From: Cavia porcellus
Lineage: Eukaryota; Chordata; Mammalia; Rodentia; Caviidae
Direction: 5' to 3'
NCBI RefSeq assembly: GCF_034190915.1
Contig: NW_026947506.1
Coordinates: forward strand, 9,113,501 to 9,177,500
Length of the DNA: 64,000 nt
Positions 25,383 through 38,084 of the stretch are shown one piece after another. The notes beneath the pieces are model-generated. The model did no database searches. It saw only the letters and a program-made list of their open reading frames with translations, and was not told where the DNA came from. A program made the position numbers and the translations under genes. The first letter of the stretch is position 1. Each line of letters begins with the position of its first letter.

Positions 25383-27299
25383 GAAACTCTGTTCTATTGT
25401 TATTTATATTATCATTTTCTTTCCCTATAAAAAATATATATCAAGTACAACCATTCTTTCGTATCTATAGGTTTTGCACCTGAGGATTAAAAAACACACA
25501 AGATAAAAATGGCATCTGCACTGAGCACGGGCAGACTTCTTTTCCTCTTACTGCCCCTTAACCATAGAACTCATTTAATGAGTTAATAATTAGGCAGGAG
25601 GTTATCTCACCTGAAGTCTCACCTTTGCATGTGGATCTCTAACTGCTATCATTTCACCTTTCTTCTGGGCCCCTTCTCTCTTCCCAGTCTGCAGTGTAAC
25701 TCCCTAAGGGACATGGTCACTATGTCGTGGTAAATGAATGGAAAGAACTCACTGAGTACTTGGACCCCTGACTCACCATCCCAGAGGCAAAAGTCCCAAC
25801 CTCTTACTCCCTCTGTGAAGCCACCTCCCACATGAAGGCATGGAGAGAAAGCACTCAGGGCATGCGGACTGCTCAGTAACAGCCAGCAGGAGCAATCCTC
25901 TCTGCAGATCCACCACCCTGGCAGACGTAACGATAGAGTTTGCTTCTTCCAATATTATGGGGTACAAGCCATCTCTACATGTGTCCCAATTATGTCTATC
26001 TAGAAATCAAACACAAGTATGCTTAGGCAAAAGGTAATGTTTTGGGCTCAGGTATCAAGGCTGAAGTTAAGCCAGCTGCCAGAATTCAGGGTTAGTCTAT
26101 GCCAGGCATAATGACACTTTTGCCACTTTCCAGAAGTCTGAAGGACAGAAGCCACCGGTCAGTGAACCACATCCTGTTCAGTGCATACTCCCACTTATGT
26201 CTGACATACCAACATAACACACATTTTCTTCTTTCTGCCACGGGATATAGCAGAGGCTCTAAGGAGAATGGAATAGAAATCTTGTTTCCAGGGAAAGAGC
26301 AGAGTCCAAAGGAAGCCATTTGTAACAGTGGGACACATCACAGGCACAGAGCCCTCGGCATCATAAATGCATTGAGCCACTTCTACTCTGATTAGTGCTT
26401 TGAAGGAAAACACTTGAATCTGAAATGCCAGAGATCTGTTTACAGTCTGGTGCATTTGTGCCAAAAAGTATCCTGGAACTACTGAGCTCCCTGAATTCGA
26501 CAGTGATATTCTCAAGAAACATCTGACCTTGTGAAATTGATGTTTGACTTCTTTTGTCGCACTAAGATTCTGATGATAGGTATTTTATTTCTTTTTAATG
26601 AGGATTGCATTCCTCAGGTTGAGCAATAAGCATAGTTCAATCACTGCCACACCAGGCTGGCCACCAGCTGTCAGTCAGGAAGCCTGCAGTGTCATATATT
26701 TTCCCTTGTGTTTCTGGATCCAGGTGAGATCCAGGAGAAGAGAGGAGGAGGGGATGTAGTTTGTATAGAACACAAAAGCACATCTGGATGTGCTTTCAAC
26801 AGTACTCTTCAACCTGATCTGATTTATTGTTCCTTACTGCAAGGCCCTTGTACAACTCATGGTCTTTGTTAGTCCAAAGGGCCCTATTCGGTGTCATTGT
26901 CCTGTTAGATGTACAATAGGAAAGAGTACTGGTACCGCCTCCATCTCCGACTGTTATTGTCCCCATGATTTGTGATGTGGTGCTTCCAAAAGTCACCCTC
27001 ATTTTCACAGGCCTCACAGGAAGTTAGCAGATCTTCCCTTCCCTGGCTGGTAGATCTGTCATTTGTCCAGGGTTCCATTCCCTGATCCCTGTCCTGGTGT
27101 CTATAGAGGGCAGAGTAAGGGACAGGGCATGGTATTCCAAGCAGGATTCTGCTTCGGTGACTCAATGGAACAGTCACCTTTCACTCCTCCTATCTGTGGC
27201 ATCTTCTAGCCTGGTATTCATCTTAGAACTCAATAATTAATGCCCAAAGCTTTTTAAAGCTATTTTACCCACCATGGGCTAGAAGAGTCCATTTTCAAA

Positions 27300-27900
27300 A
27301 GCAAGGCTGAGCATTGAGTTGGTTCTTGTAAACTGCAGCAGGAAACCTTAGCTCCTTCCTGAGGAGGAGGCACCAGGAGGAAGAGGAAGGTGAGGAAGTG
27401 ACAAATTTCTATAGTGAATACTGTTAATGCTATAGCATTATTGAGTAACAGAGTTGGGAAAGCCATTTCAACATAAAAGTATGGGAAACTTAAGATCAGA
27501 TGCTGACACTACAAGGAAAGTCAGTGCTTGTAACAGGAAGGAAGACCAGGACAAAGAGGACCAAAATGAATTCCCAGAAGCCACCAAAACCCCAGGGGAA
27601 AAGATACAATCATCTCTTCAAGCAGAGGGAGCCAGGGATATGTTGTGTCCTAATTCTTCTTCAACTAGATGAGAACTTTGAAATGAGACTTTGTGGCACT
27701 AAAATTAAACAGAGCATGTCCTTATTATCAAGATCAACTATAAAAGGCAAGGAGCCAGTCTAGGCTGCTAATGTTCAAACAGCAAGTTTGAAAAGAGAAG
27801 GTCAGGGTAGGGGACAGAGCGCTGCATCCAGTGCCCTGGGATTGCTCATCTGAGATCTGTAAGGTACACACAGCTGCTCTAGACCCTCAGGTAGGAGGGG
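27300..27900. other. Spacer between duplicated units A and B
   Basis: No counterpart was seen elsewhere in the window and no gene or repeat was recognised. Two overlapping open frames (72 and 87 codons) near 27454-27763 carry no recognisable domain. Confidence 0.35.
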
Positions 27901-27962
27901 CCTGAGCTCTCAATTCACCAGCAGATCCCAGACCCAGTTTCCTTGCTGGCTCAGACACTCAC

Positions 27963-28022
27963 CGCACAGTAGAGGGAGCACACAGTGCCTGACACCAACA
28001 CTGTAAAGAAAATGCAGCTCAT
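27963..28022 (-). other. Signal-peptide-like mini-frame ending at a splice donor
   Basis: On the minus strand an ATG (28022-28020) opens a hydrophobic 20-codon run (MSCIFFTVLVSGTVCSLYCA) that ends exactly at a consensus donor, GTGAGT. It lies about 640 bp downstream of the MSMB stop codon. No matching next exon was found. It may be chance. Confidence 0.2.
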
Positions 28023-28310
28023 CTCTGTTTGAAGTTACTCTGTGATGGGGGATCAGTGCTCAGAGATACCAGGAAGCCTGGGTCTGTGTCAGGACCCCCG
28101 CAGCCACAGCCCTAACCTTGATTCCTCATAAGGGTTGGGGCTACAGGGCCTTCCTTAGGTACACATTCAGCCTGTCTTGTCCCATATGGTTCTGACCTTA
28201 AGCAAATGCAGAGGGACGGGGCACAGAGAAGACAAGACACTGTAAGAGAAAAAGAAGTACGGACACAACCACTGCAAACTAAGGAGGGGTCTTGTTTCAA
28301 CCTGAAGACT

Positions 28311-28327
28311 TTTATTTTTATTTTATT
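28311..28327 (-). terminator. Three AATAAA poly(A) signals, probable MSMB 3' end
   Basis: Three AATAAA hexamers stand in a row on the minus strand (28311-28316, 28317-28322, 28322-28327), about 335 bp after the MSMB stop codon. They are the nearest canonical signals I found downstream. The matching stretch in unit A (about 3350) has none. The link to MSMB mRNA is inferred from position. Confidence 0.45.
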
Positions 28328-28658
28328 CACCAAGACTCAGGAAACAGGCAGCTGAAGGCTCATGTGTGAGAAGAGGCAGAGGTTCCCATGATCCCTTGGG
28401 GAGGTGCACATGAGGACCTCCCCAAACACGCTGTGATAGTCCCTATATTTATTTTTGTCTCTTCTATCAAATACCTGTGTGCTTTACAACCAGCATTCAC
28501 TCACTGCAAATGTAATTAGTAAATTCAAAGAATACAGGTGCTCCAGGATTTGCTCAAGAATTATTTATGATTTTATGCTAGGGAGGGCTGTAGAATTACA
28601 GATTATGAGGGAACACAGAAGGAGGCCTGGCAGGGGCACACCAGACTCAGAGAAGGTG

Positions 28659-31600
28659 TTACTGTATCCAGACATCCACATTACAGGGCTTTCCTGGGTT
28701 CTCACGCTCCACCACAATGTAGGTACAATTCTCCTTGTGGAAATAGGACTGGCACTTGTCTTTGTCATATTCCACAGGTATAGAAACTCTGTCATGGAGA
28801 GAAGAATACAGCCAGTTAGAAGGACAAGGACACCAGCCAGGCCAGCCTGCTATACTCCAGTTCTGTATGCAAAGCAGCTCACACTCCTGTTGGTTGGATT
28901 GGCCTTTACTAATCTATGACACATCTTGGGTGGCAGCCCCCAGGTGGATCCTCAGAAACATGGACCACTTTGTACCATAGAGTCACACAGATCAGCACTC
29001 CTGTGGGTCCCATGTTCCTCTATGCACGCACAGAAGGTCACGGACTTTCAGATAGGCCTGGGGCAGGTCTGCCACAACTTTGCCAGGAGACACTTTCCAG
29101 CCTGGCCCTTCTACCCCTCCCTATGCAGGTAGTGACCTGTACTGCTGCACCCGAGAGAACTTTTGCAGGCCAGTATGGCTTCCTGTTACCAACAAAAGCA
29201 AGGAGCCATCCCAGCAAGGGTCATGGATCTCAGCGACATGATGACCCATCTAGGGCCTCCTTCTTGTAAAATGCACTGTGCACTGTGAACTGTGATGTAA
29301 AGAGTTTAGTACCCATAACGCTTTGAAGTCCATTCGATGGTCTTGGATGCAAACTTTCCCAAGTGGAGAGCAGCATCTTGGGGCAATGTTTACTTTCATT
29401 CAGTGATGTTGTACTTCAGATTTAGCCCAAAAAAAGGTGTTTTATCTTTTTCCCATCACCCTAGGAAATGTGGCACCTCAGTGCTTTTGAGGCCCTGGAA
29501 ATTGGGACTTGAATTCATTGGTGATGCACTAAAAAGGAAGGCAGGTGTGTGCCCATGATGCCCAGCATACTGGGCAATGACCAAGGGGACCACAGAGCCC
29601 TGTGGGTGTCATTCTGTGAATGGATGCATTCTGTGACTCATGCCATGGACTCTAAGGTCCTGGTTTAAATAAGACTGAGAACTGGTTAAGCTGCATTGCA
29701 AAACATTCTGAAGAGTCATTTTGGAATGGAATAGTGACTGTGCTAAGATTTCAATCTGACAAATTGACAACAAAAAGACACCATGACGTTTCATATGCAT
29801 TATACAACAGGGCACATAAAATACAAAGAAGTTATGATAAAATACTCCTGATTACTACTTGTAGACAGTCGGCAATAAGCTCGAGGATTTTATACTTCCA
29901 TGGTTCTACAATTAATATGTTTTCTTCACATATATTCGAAAATGTTGTTTTAAATCTTTTCAAATTCAGACATGGTTCACTTCGTTTGGGAAAAAAACAT
30001 AGTGCACCCACAAAGGATAACACTCAGGAACTCCCCAAGGTTAATATTTAGTTGTATATGGCACAGCAATTCTACAGCCAATGGGGAGCCCCCAGAAACT
30101 TCGTGCCCCAGAGCTCAAACACACTTGTATATTCCCAGCACAGATTCACTGTAAACAAAGTGCATTCTTCCCCAATCCCTCCACAGGCAAAGGCAGAAGA
30201 CAAGGGTCAGTTGACAGCATCCTGGGCTATTGGTGTTGTGTGAAGGAAGGAAATCCTAATACACAATAATGAAGCTGAACCTCAAGCAGCCACTAAGAGA
30301 AATGTCGACACAGCACACAAGCATCGTGCTTTCCACTGTCACAATCTACAAGAGGGGTAATCAATCAGACAGAAGGCAAATCAAAGAATGCAGAGGGCAG
30401 GAAAGAGGAATGGAAATTGCAACTTAAAGGGCACATTTTGGGTTTGACCTCAATAAAAACTCTTGGAAAAAGCCAAGAATTGTGGGATGCTCTGGATACC
30501 TGTACCATTAGCTATTAGGATGGTAAGCCAGAAGGATCAAAATACTTCAAGGGCAGCATAGAGAAAACCCTGGGTTTTATCCAATGTACTGTTTTTTAAA
30601 AAGAAAAAAAATACTGTAATTTTTTAAAATAGTGATGATGATTAAACAATAATGTGAATGTTATTCAATGCCAGTGCATTTTAAACTTCATGACTGCTTT
30701 GAAATTTTTATGTACTGTATATTTTACTCCAGTGGAAAAAAATAATTTAAAATAAAATAGTAATTATTTAAGGACACCTAAACCTTTTCCATGTGTCTGA
30801 TACATGTATAATTGCCAAGACAAGACCTCATTGCAGAGTCCAGGGTCAATTATTACAAAGACAAGGTCAAGGGCAGGACCATGAAAACAACATGGAGCTG
30901 TAACAGGTAGCATTAGTCACTGCCACGCCTAAAAGGCTGCTCTGAACACCTCTCCCAGGTCATCACTGATGCCTCCCATACTGTCTTTACCTTTGCTCAC
31001 AAAGTATCCTATTCTGGATACTTCTAAGGCCAAAGTAATGGTGACCATTCACAATTAATTTTAGAAAAGAATATATTAAATAGTTTCCTGTCCTTAGAAA
31101 CCTATGTGCATATGGGTATCTCCAAATAAACATAATGAACAGCTAAAGGGAAATAAAACTTGGGTAGAACCGAACCACTTGAGCTCTGCAAGGTACAGGA
31201 CTGAAAACTCCAATCTCCCACCACATCGAGTGAGCCCTCATGTAGACTCTGTGGAGTCTGAGTGATGATCATGTGTGGATCCAGACTCTCAAGAGAAGCT
31301 CTTGGAACTTTTTCTGATATACTGACCATCAGCATACTGGACATATAGGGCAAAGGACATCGGTGAGAGAGCTGTGTCTCTGCTCCATTTACTGTGAGTC
31401 TAAGCCTGCCCTACAAAATTACAGTCTGTTAGAAACACCAATGATGGGATTTTGAATGACAGAGAAGCTGCTCTTTAGACACAGCTAGGTGCCCCCTTGG
31501 CCACTGCTGGGTTGAGACTCACATATTGCAGCAGGAAATTCCATCTGTACCGCAAGTACATTCCACACAGTTGTTCGTCATCCATTTTGAGTTCATTAAG

Positions 31601-34115
31601 TGTGTGGTTCCATCAGAATCTTTGCATTCTGAAAAAAATCCACAAGGCACTATTGGTGCAACAGGAACATAGCCGTTAGGACACTGAGGTCTACCCTTCC
31701 ATGAGATGAGATGGTCTCTAAGGTATATATTATAGCACTTCTCTGTTCACCACCAGCTACATTTCAGTACTGCAAGGTCCATGAAACTGGTAACATTTAT
31801 GAAAAAAACTCAAATCCTTCTACACTTTATTTCAAAGCAGACATTTCAAAAATAATTAAGGTACTCATCTTTAATCGCATTGGAATCCTGCTTTCACTTT
31901 GTTGAGGAATTCTAAATAAAAGACTCACTTCTGTACTTCTTCACTTTGATTTTTTTTACATTTGTTGTCACTTTGTGTGTACCTGTGAACATCTTGGGAA
32001 ACATAGAAATCAAAATCTCCAGGAGTGGGCTCATGAGGCCAGCACTTCAGAACACTCACCCAGAAATCCCAATGTTTAATCAAGGTTGAGAACCACTTCT
32101 GAGACTTGCGCCTCCATGTCCTTGCAGGACCCCTACTCTAACATCCCCTGTGCTGCCCTAGACAGGCAAGTGTCACACCTGCCTTCAGGTCACCTGAATC
32201 AGCACTTGGGCTACACATCAACATCACAGTCTGACACCTCTTTCAACTCAGCAATGCTTCTCAATCCTGAATGGTAATGGAAATTAATCAATGAGCTTTC
32301 GAATGTGCTTCTCTGACCATAGAGATTCTTACTGAGTCTTAGATGAATTCTGAGCATTGATAAATTTCAATAAATCTCTAGGAAACTCTCAGCCAGATAA
32401 ACTTGAAAACAACTGTTTTATCGGCAAGCCAAGTTGAGTACCCTTACTTGACACAATTTCTGTATCTTCTCTCACTCATCTTCCTGCGTAGACTCAAAAT
32501 ATTTCACTTGCTGCCCGACCCTATTTACCGGCTACAGTAACTTGATCAACAATTGGAAATCAACTTACCATCTGGAGAGCCATCTAGACTTCTCTCCAGG
32601 GGTATGAAATAGCACTGGGCACTGCATGGTATCACAAAGGTAGCCAAGAGCAGGAGGCTTCCCAGGAGAGCTTTCTGAAATGTAAGGAAAGACATGGTGG
32701 AGAATGAGTGGAATCAGCGTCCACCTGGACTACAGGTCACACACAAGTCTCCACATAGGGCTCTGGGAAGTGGTAATGAATGTTGAACTTCTTCTCTTAG
32801 GTAACCCAGAAAGGCAAACAGATTCCAGAATCACTGAATGAACAATGGACTGAAGAATTTGTGTGTCAAGAATCTCACAGCTGCAGTGACAGTGTTCTTT
32901 CTCATTACAGAGAGGTTGGGAAACCCTCAAGGATCAGAAGATGTTTCAGCTGTTGAAACTCATAGAATGTTAAAGAATTAGGACAGCAAAGAAAAGTTTT
33001 GAAAACAATAAAAACAGAGACATGGGAGGCTGGCAGGACCTGTGACTAGAAAAACAGGTTACAGCAATGTCTTATTCACTGTCCTTATCACTGAGACACC
33101 GTACCCAACACCCACAACTTAAAGGAGAAGAGTCTTATTTGGGCTCAAAATTTGTAGCAGTTTCATCCTTCAGGGTCAGTCGCATAATAAAAGGGCCAGA
33201 TGAAGAGAAAAAGTGCTGATGTCATGGTGGTCATACAGCAGAAGGAGTCCAAGGGACCCCAATGACTACTTCCATCCCCTAATTTTTGCAAATCTAAGAG
33301 CAGCCCATGCCATTCTTGTAATTAGTTCAAGCCAAGGAGAGTTTGGTGTTTTTTTTTTTTTTTTACTAATTTACCCTGAATTTAAAACAGAAAGGAGCTC
33401 TTCATGCTGTAGATTTAGAAGCAAGATTCTTCTCCAGCAGTATATAGCAAAAGGGCCCAGTGGTTCACCTCCCAAATTCTTCTCACATTAAAATGACCTT
33501 GAAAAAAATACTGACCCATGTAGCCTTCAAAAGCCTACTGCACCATTCTCACTGCAAGCAAATTAAATCAGTGTCAGTGTCTCTCCAGACTTCGTTGAGA
33601 AGGATGTTTAGGTTCTCACCTCAGCTTCCCAGGCCTGAGGTAATGACTGTCACAGCCTAATTCTCTCCCCACTCTTGGTTTCCTCTTTGTAAAATAACAA
33701 ATAAATTGAAGCTCTGAAATTATACTAAACTATACAAATCCCTCACCACAGGTCCCACGATTAGGGACACATACAAAACCTCACAGAATCCAACATGAAG
33801 AAATAACTGGAAGGAGTGTAACTATTTAGTTCTAGAAAACAGAAATAGTACAAAATGTTTTAAAGAGTTTTTGAAACTCCCAGACTTTCACTATACTGTT
33901 CACACTGAATTGCAAGTAATACTCACTACACTGAAATTTAGGTTGCACTGATCTTTAAGTGGTATTCTGAAGTAAAAGACAACACAGCCTGTTACAGTAA
34001 TGAGTACATATTCTCTCTCTTTCCTTCCTTGTTTCTGTATATAAAATCACTTAGCTGATAATGTGAGACATATGCTCTACACCTGAGCAGTGCCCCCAAC
34101 CAAGTTACCTACCAT
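28659..34115 (-). CDS. MSMB: Beta-microseminoprotein (MSMB/PSP94) family protein, four exons
   Basis: Exons on the minus strand: 34115-34113 (ATG only), 32674-32569, 31628-31523 and 28788-28659. Acceptors end in TTACATTTCAG, TTTTTTTCAG and CTCCATGACAG; donors read GTAGGT, GTAAGT and GTGAGT. Intron phases are 0, 1 and 2. The joined frame has 114 codons and a TAA, the usual length of the family. It starts MKALLGSLLLLATFVIPCSA, a signal peptide with a likely cut after CSA. Ten cysteines follow, including the pattern C-V-E-C-T-C and a CC pair in exon 3. The YIVVE run in exon 4 is typical of the family. MSMB is a small secreted protein, abundant in seminal and mucosal fluids; its receptor role is unsettled. 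The ATG exon is the least certain part: a second in-frame ATG lies just before exon 2 (32695). A dead paralog lies in unit A. Confidence 0.93.
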
Positions 34116-34180
34116 TATGAAGAGCAGCACTCCTTCTAGACAGGTACCCAGGAGCAGTCACATGGACTACTTATACGCAG
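34116..34180 (-). promoter_or_regulatory. Core promoter and short 5' UTR of the MSMB gene
   Basis: On the minus strand GTATAAGTAG (TATA-like, at about 34168-34176) lies about 55 bp before the ATG at 34115. A start site roughly 30 bp downstream of it would give a 5' UTR of about 30 nt. The first donor, GTAGGT, begins right after the ATG. The region further upstream (34200-34370) aligns with unit A. The start site is inferred. Confidence 0.5.
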
Positions 34181-35514
34181 GAGAGATCAGCTCATTCTTA
34201 CCCAGAACCCACAGAGTATTTACAAAGGGCTGATTGTCAACAGGAGACTATGGTCTCAGATGATATATGAGTTATTTATCTATCAGAGCTCCACCCTAAT
34301 TACATGTTTACCTTGTCTCCAACCTAGTATGTGTTTGCCATTAACCTGAGTGGGAAAAGAAAAGAAATACCTGTTTTCCTGAGCTTTAACACTATACCTG
34401 GCAGATTTCTAGGCACATAGTATGCGCTTAACTGATATTTTCAAGCAAACAGTGGACCAAAATACCAGTCACAATGGGAGCTGCTGAGGATAATTTTCAT
34501 GCAGACATAGAACACCAAAACGGGTAACCCTGCCCCCTGCCTGGCACTGGCTGAGGCCCAAAAGGTAATGCACTTAAGAGTCTGATATGAAAGAGCAGGA
34601 AGGCGCCAAGACATGCCGTGGGCTGTGGGAGATCCCTGGCCATCTGCTCAAGTTGTCCTGACAAGCCATATGGTTCAAACCAATTCAGTCTTCACTCTTT
34701 GCTCCATGGGGCATCAAGAAATCCTTCCATTTGCTCAAGAATGATAAGCTTTATGGGAAACAGTAGGGAGAATTTTCATGAAACTAAAACCAGAAGTCCC
34801 CGACAATTCAGTAATCCAACTCCCAGGTGTACGTCCAAAGGACATGAAGCAGGATATTCCAAAGTACCTGTGCTCTCTTGTCTCCTGCAGTATAACCACA
34901 ATAGCAAAGATACAGACTTAATCATACCTGACCAATGTATAAAGGAACAGTGATAGACACATGCAATGGAATACCATGCAATTACAAAATTGAAAAGTCT
35001 GTCATTTGTGACATTATATGTGGATATTTTTATATTAAATGAAATAAGCAGGCAAAGCCATGCCCCCACACCTCATGGACCAGATGGATCTGCACCCTAC
35101 ATGTGCTCAATGGAGCCATGCATGGGCCACCTGCCAATCCTGACCTGGCTCTGGGTTTCATTTCCCTTCAGCATGAAGCAACAGAAGTGGCATCCAATAT
35201 GATGGTGAATGAGGCCAATGCAGGGCACAGAAAGTAAGCCCAGAAGGCCAGCAGATCCAAGGAGAAACGACAGATCTTACCAGTAGGGCTAAACCCAAGA
35301 AAAGCCCAGTTATTTTTCTTTTTCAAATTTTATTCTTTATCAGTAAATGTTTGTAGGATATGATTGTGGGGACACATACATATGGCATGTATTGGCATAT
35401 GTACATAACATACCCTATTTTTTTCCTGCCTTACCCTACCTGTCCTTCCAGCTATTGTGAAGTGCAAAAGCAAAGTAAGGTTTTTACTCTGAAAGTGACT
35501 TCTTCACACAGGCT

Positions 35515-35760
35515 AGAATTGGAACCCATCTACACTGCTGGTGGAAATGTAAACTAGTACAGCCACTATGGGCATTAGTATGGTGTTTCCTCAAAAAACT
35601 AAAATAGAAATTCCATTTGACCCAGCTATTTTCTTTCTAGGCATCTTCACAAAGAAGTTACAGACACTGTGTTAGAGTAATACATGAATATCCAAGTATA
35701 TAGCAGCACAATTTATAATAACTACATCTTGGAAACAGCCTATATGCCCATCCTATATGT
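35515..35760 (+). mobile_element. LINE-1 ORF2 3' fragment
   Basis: Phrases such as GGAACCCATCTACACTGCTG and CAGCACAATTTATAATAACT match the end of LINE-1 ORF2. It is short and decayed. Confidence 0.65.
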
Positions 35761-36089
35761 CCCCCAAATTTCTTATGAGGACTCTAGACCCACTGGATTA
35801 GGATCCACTTAACTGTCATTTTACACTAGTTAGCTACACCTCCAGTATAGTCACACTATGAACTACTACAAGGTAGGGGATCAACATATAAATTTAGATA
35901 GCCCTTTGTACCCTCCATCCCAAATGTTCCCCACTTTCTACCCCAGCAACTAAAACCCCACACTGGACTCCCCACTCCTCTATATGAGACTCCTGGCCTC
36001 TTAAACAGAAGCCCTGGAATCTCTCCCATGCTAAGCATGACCATCTTTTCCAGAAATATCTGTCACCCCTAAAACTAGCTTGCAGCCTG

Positions 36090-36330
36090 CTGTTGTGTCC
36101 CCCAAACTATGACTCCTCAGTGCTGCAGTGTTGGAATGTAGGGCCTAGCAGAAGGTGTCTGGGTCACTGGGCTGGAGCCTCATGAATGGATCCGTGCCTT
36201 TCTAAGTGAGTTCTCATGCTCATGTGTTGGGACAGTAGCCAGCAAAGCTGCCCCTCATGTTTTGCCTTTCCACATAACTTGTGGCCCTTCATTTTCCCAT
36301 ATAATTGTAATCCTAGCATCATGCCACCTT
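36090..36330 (+). mobile_element. MaLR-type LTR fragment (unit B copy)
   Basis: Counterpart of 23080-23300. It contains GGTGTCTGGGTCACTGGGCT and CCTCATGAATGGATCCGTGC, typical of MaLR LTRs. Presence in both units shows it pre-dates the duplication. Confidence 0.55.
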
Positions 36331-36639
36331 TTAATCATAGCTACAACATGGCTTGTTACAATGAATTGCTTTTGTTTTGCTTTGAGAAAGAGTATTGCTG
36401 TTGCTCAGGGATTAGGAAACCCTTCTGCCACAGTCTCCCAAGTAGCCAGGACTACAACCACACTCTATTGCACCTGTCAAATAATAAAGTGACCTAAGGT
36501 GCACTTCTAAAGTTGACCTGGTGATTAACTCGAGATACACATAAAAGGTACAAAGGGTACAAAATAATGCTCTGTCTCTAGTATCTGTGTTCCAGGAAAG
36601 AAAGGAATCTGTGTTCATTGGATTAAAAGAACAATTGTT

Positions 36640-36750
36640 GGGGCTGGGGATTTAGCTCAGCGGCATAAGCGCCTGCCTTGCAAGCAGGCAGTCGTGAGTT
36701 CAATCCCTGGTACTGATAAAAATGAAAAAGACAAAAAAAAAAAAAAAAAA
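36640..36750 (+). mobile_element. ID-like SINE, best-preserved copy
   Basis: The body reads GGGGCTGGGGATTTAGCTCA, then a GCATAAGCGCCTGCCTTGCA run and GTGAGTTCAATCCCTGGTAC, with a long A tail. A perfect 11-bp target duplication, GAACAATTGTT, lies at 36629-36639 and 36752-36762. Unit A has no SINE at the matching point (near 23603). This sequence type is the main reason for suggesting a squirrel-family genome. Confidence 0.95.
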
Positions 36751-37489
36751 GGAACAATTGTTATCAGTTTGACAGCCATGACTCCCTACGGTTAAGTGGT
36801 GGGAAGCTATATTTTCTAACAGTGAGGTGAGCCTGGGCCAAGATAAACAGCAGGATTGGGGAGGCACTAAAAGGATGTCCTAGGTATTTTCTAATTTTTC
36901 CACATTCTCTGCATGACAACCCATCTTCCCCGCAAGGCCCATCTGCAATGTGACAAAATGGCCCAGAATACAGGAAACTAAAGTTGGAGATCATCCATCA
37001 TGTGTGCTGGTATCACACAGTATCTCGTAAAATGTAAAGCACACACCTCTGAATTTAGAAAATACAATGAGCCTTAAACATCTATAGACTTTGTATTTGT
37101 GGACTGAAAATATTCAGGAAATAAATATTCATCTGTACTGAACATGGACAGACTTCCGTTTTCCTGTTATTTACCCTATACGATAGAATACATTTGACAA
37201 ATTATAGAAAATTAACAAATTAATTAGGGAGAAGATTATTTCAACTCATCTCATGCCTGCATCTGAACTTCCAGCTGCTGTCACCTTCCTTCTGGATCCC
37301 TTTCCTCCTCCAGTCTGCAACTATGCACCCCTAACTTTTTTCCAAGGGTTTGCCTGTGAAGGCCAACTCCCAGTAACAAGAACAGGAGAAAATGTAGAGG
37401 GGAAAGTATTCAGGACATGAGAACAGCTCCATGGCAGCCAGCAGCAGCCATACTCCCTGATGGTCCACCTCCCGGGCAGCTAATGTTAT

Positions 37490-38084
37490 AGTCCAAGGGA
37501 AAAGTTACAGAATAGCAAACTAAAGACACTTTATAGAAAAACGTCATTTAGTGGTTTGTGACTATGCACACGAACGCTGCCTATCAAACAGCCTGCTGGG
37601 GTCAGTCAGCCTTGACCATCTGTGTCCAGCAGCTTCTTCCAGATAAAGGATTAAGTCAACCTGACTGCAGCAGTAATGTTTGTGTTTTCCTACCTAAAGG
37701 TATGTGTGGTTTTTCCAACTTGCTTCAAGGACTTCAAGGACTGTCTGGGCAGACAGACTGGCCCAGTCAAGGATACATATAACTCTACCCATTCTCAAAC
37801 GCTTTTTCCCCCTTCCCAGAATGCGCCTCCCTTTTTAAGTAAATCTGTTTAAAACAAGCCTGCTTGACAACATATGACTTAATTCATGTAACCAATCATG
37901 TAATAACCTGTTATCAGCCTTGTACTTTCTGCATGTGAATGTATTTAAACTGAACTCTAAACTGACATGGGACTGTTGATCTGGAACTGATTCCCACCAG
38001 CCCAGTATTATAATGAATCACTGCCTTCCAAACTCCTCATTGCAGAATATTCTCCCTTTGGTTCCGGGTTTTTGAGCAACAACA
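37490..38084 (+). mobile_element. Probable solo LTR
   Basis: About 595 bp here has no counterpart in unit A, while both flanks align (25930-25950). It has LTR-like traits: a CCAAT-type run (AACCAATCATG), a TATA-like run (GTATTTAAACTG) and an end in GGTTCCGGGTTTTTGAGCAACA-type sequence. The exact ends and target duplication are not certain; a TGTTA start at 37484 is an alternative. A class I LTR is my best guess. Confidence 0.5.

Larger units (their letters stand above)
3000..27300 (-). repeat. Duplicated unit A, carrying the dead MSMB copy
   Basis: This block aligns by eye, in the same order and orientation, with unit B at about 27900-39100. Matching pairs include 3300-3550 with 28260-28530, 5580-5900 with 28650-29010, 6300-6750 with 29360-29830, 9900-10020 with 31090-31170, 10410-10830 with 31200-31690, 11850-12180 with 32560-32890, 18540-19350 with 33950-34370, 22820-23290 with 35840-36270, 23300-23900 with 36340-37020 and 25440-26400 with 37070-38440. 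Similarity is clearly below that of a recent duplication, with many indels. Unit A is longer mainly because LINE-1 copies absent from unit B lie inside it. Edges are approximate. Confidence 0.85.
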
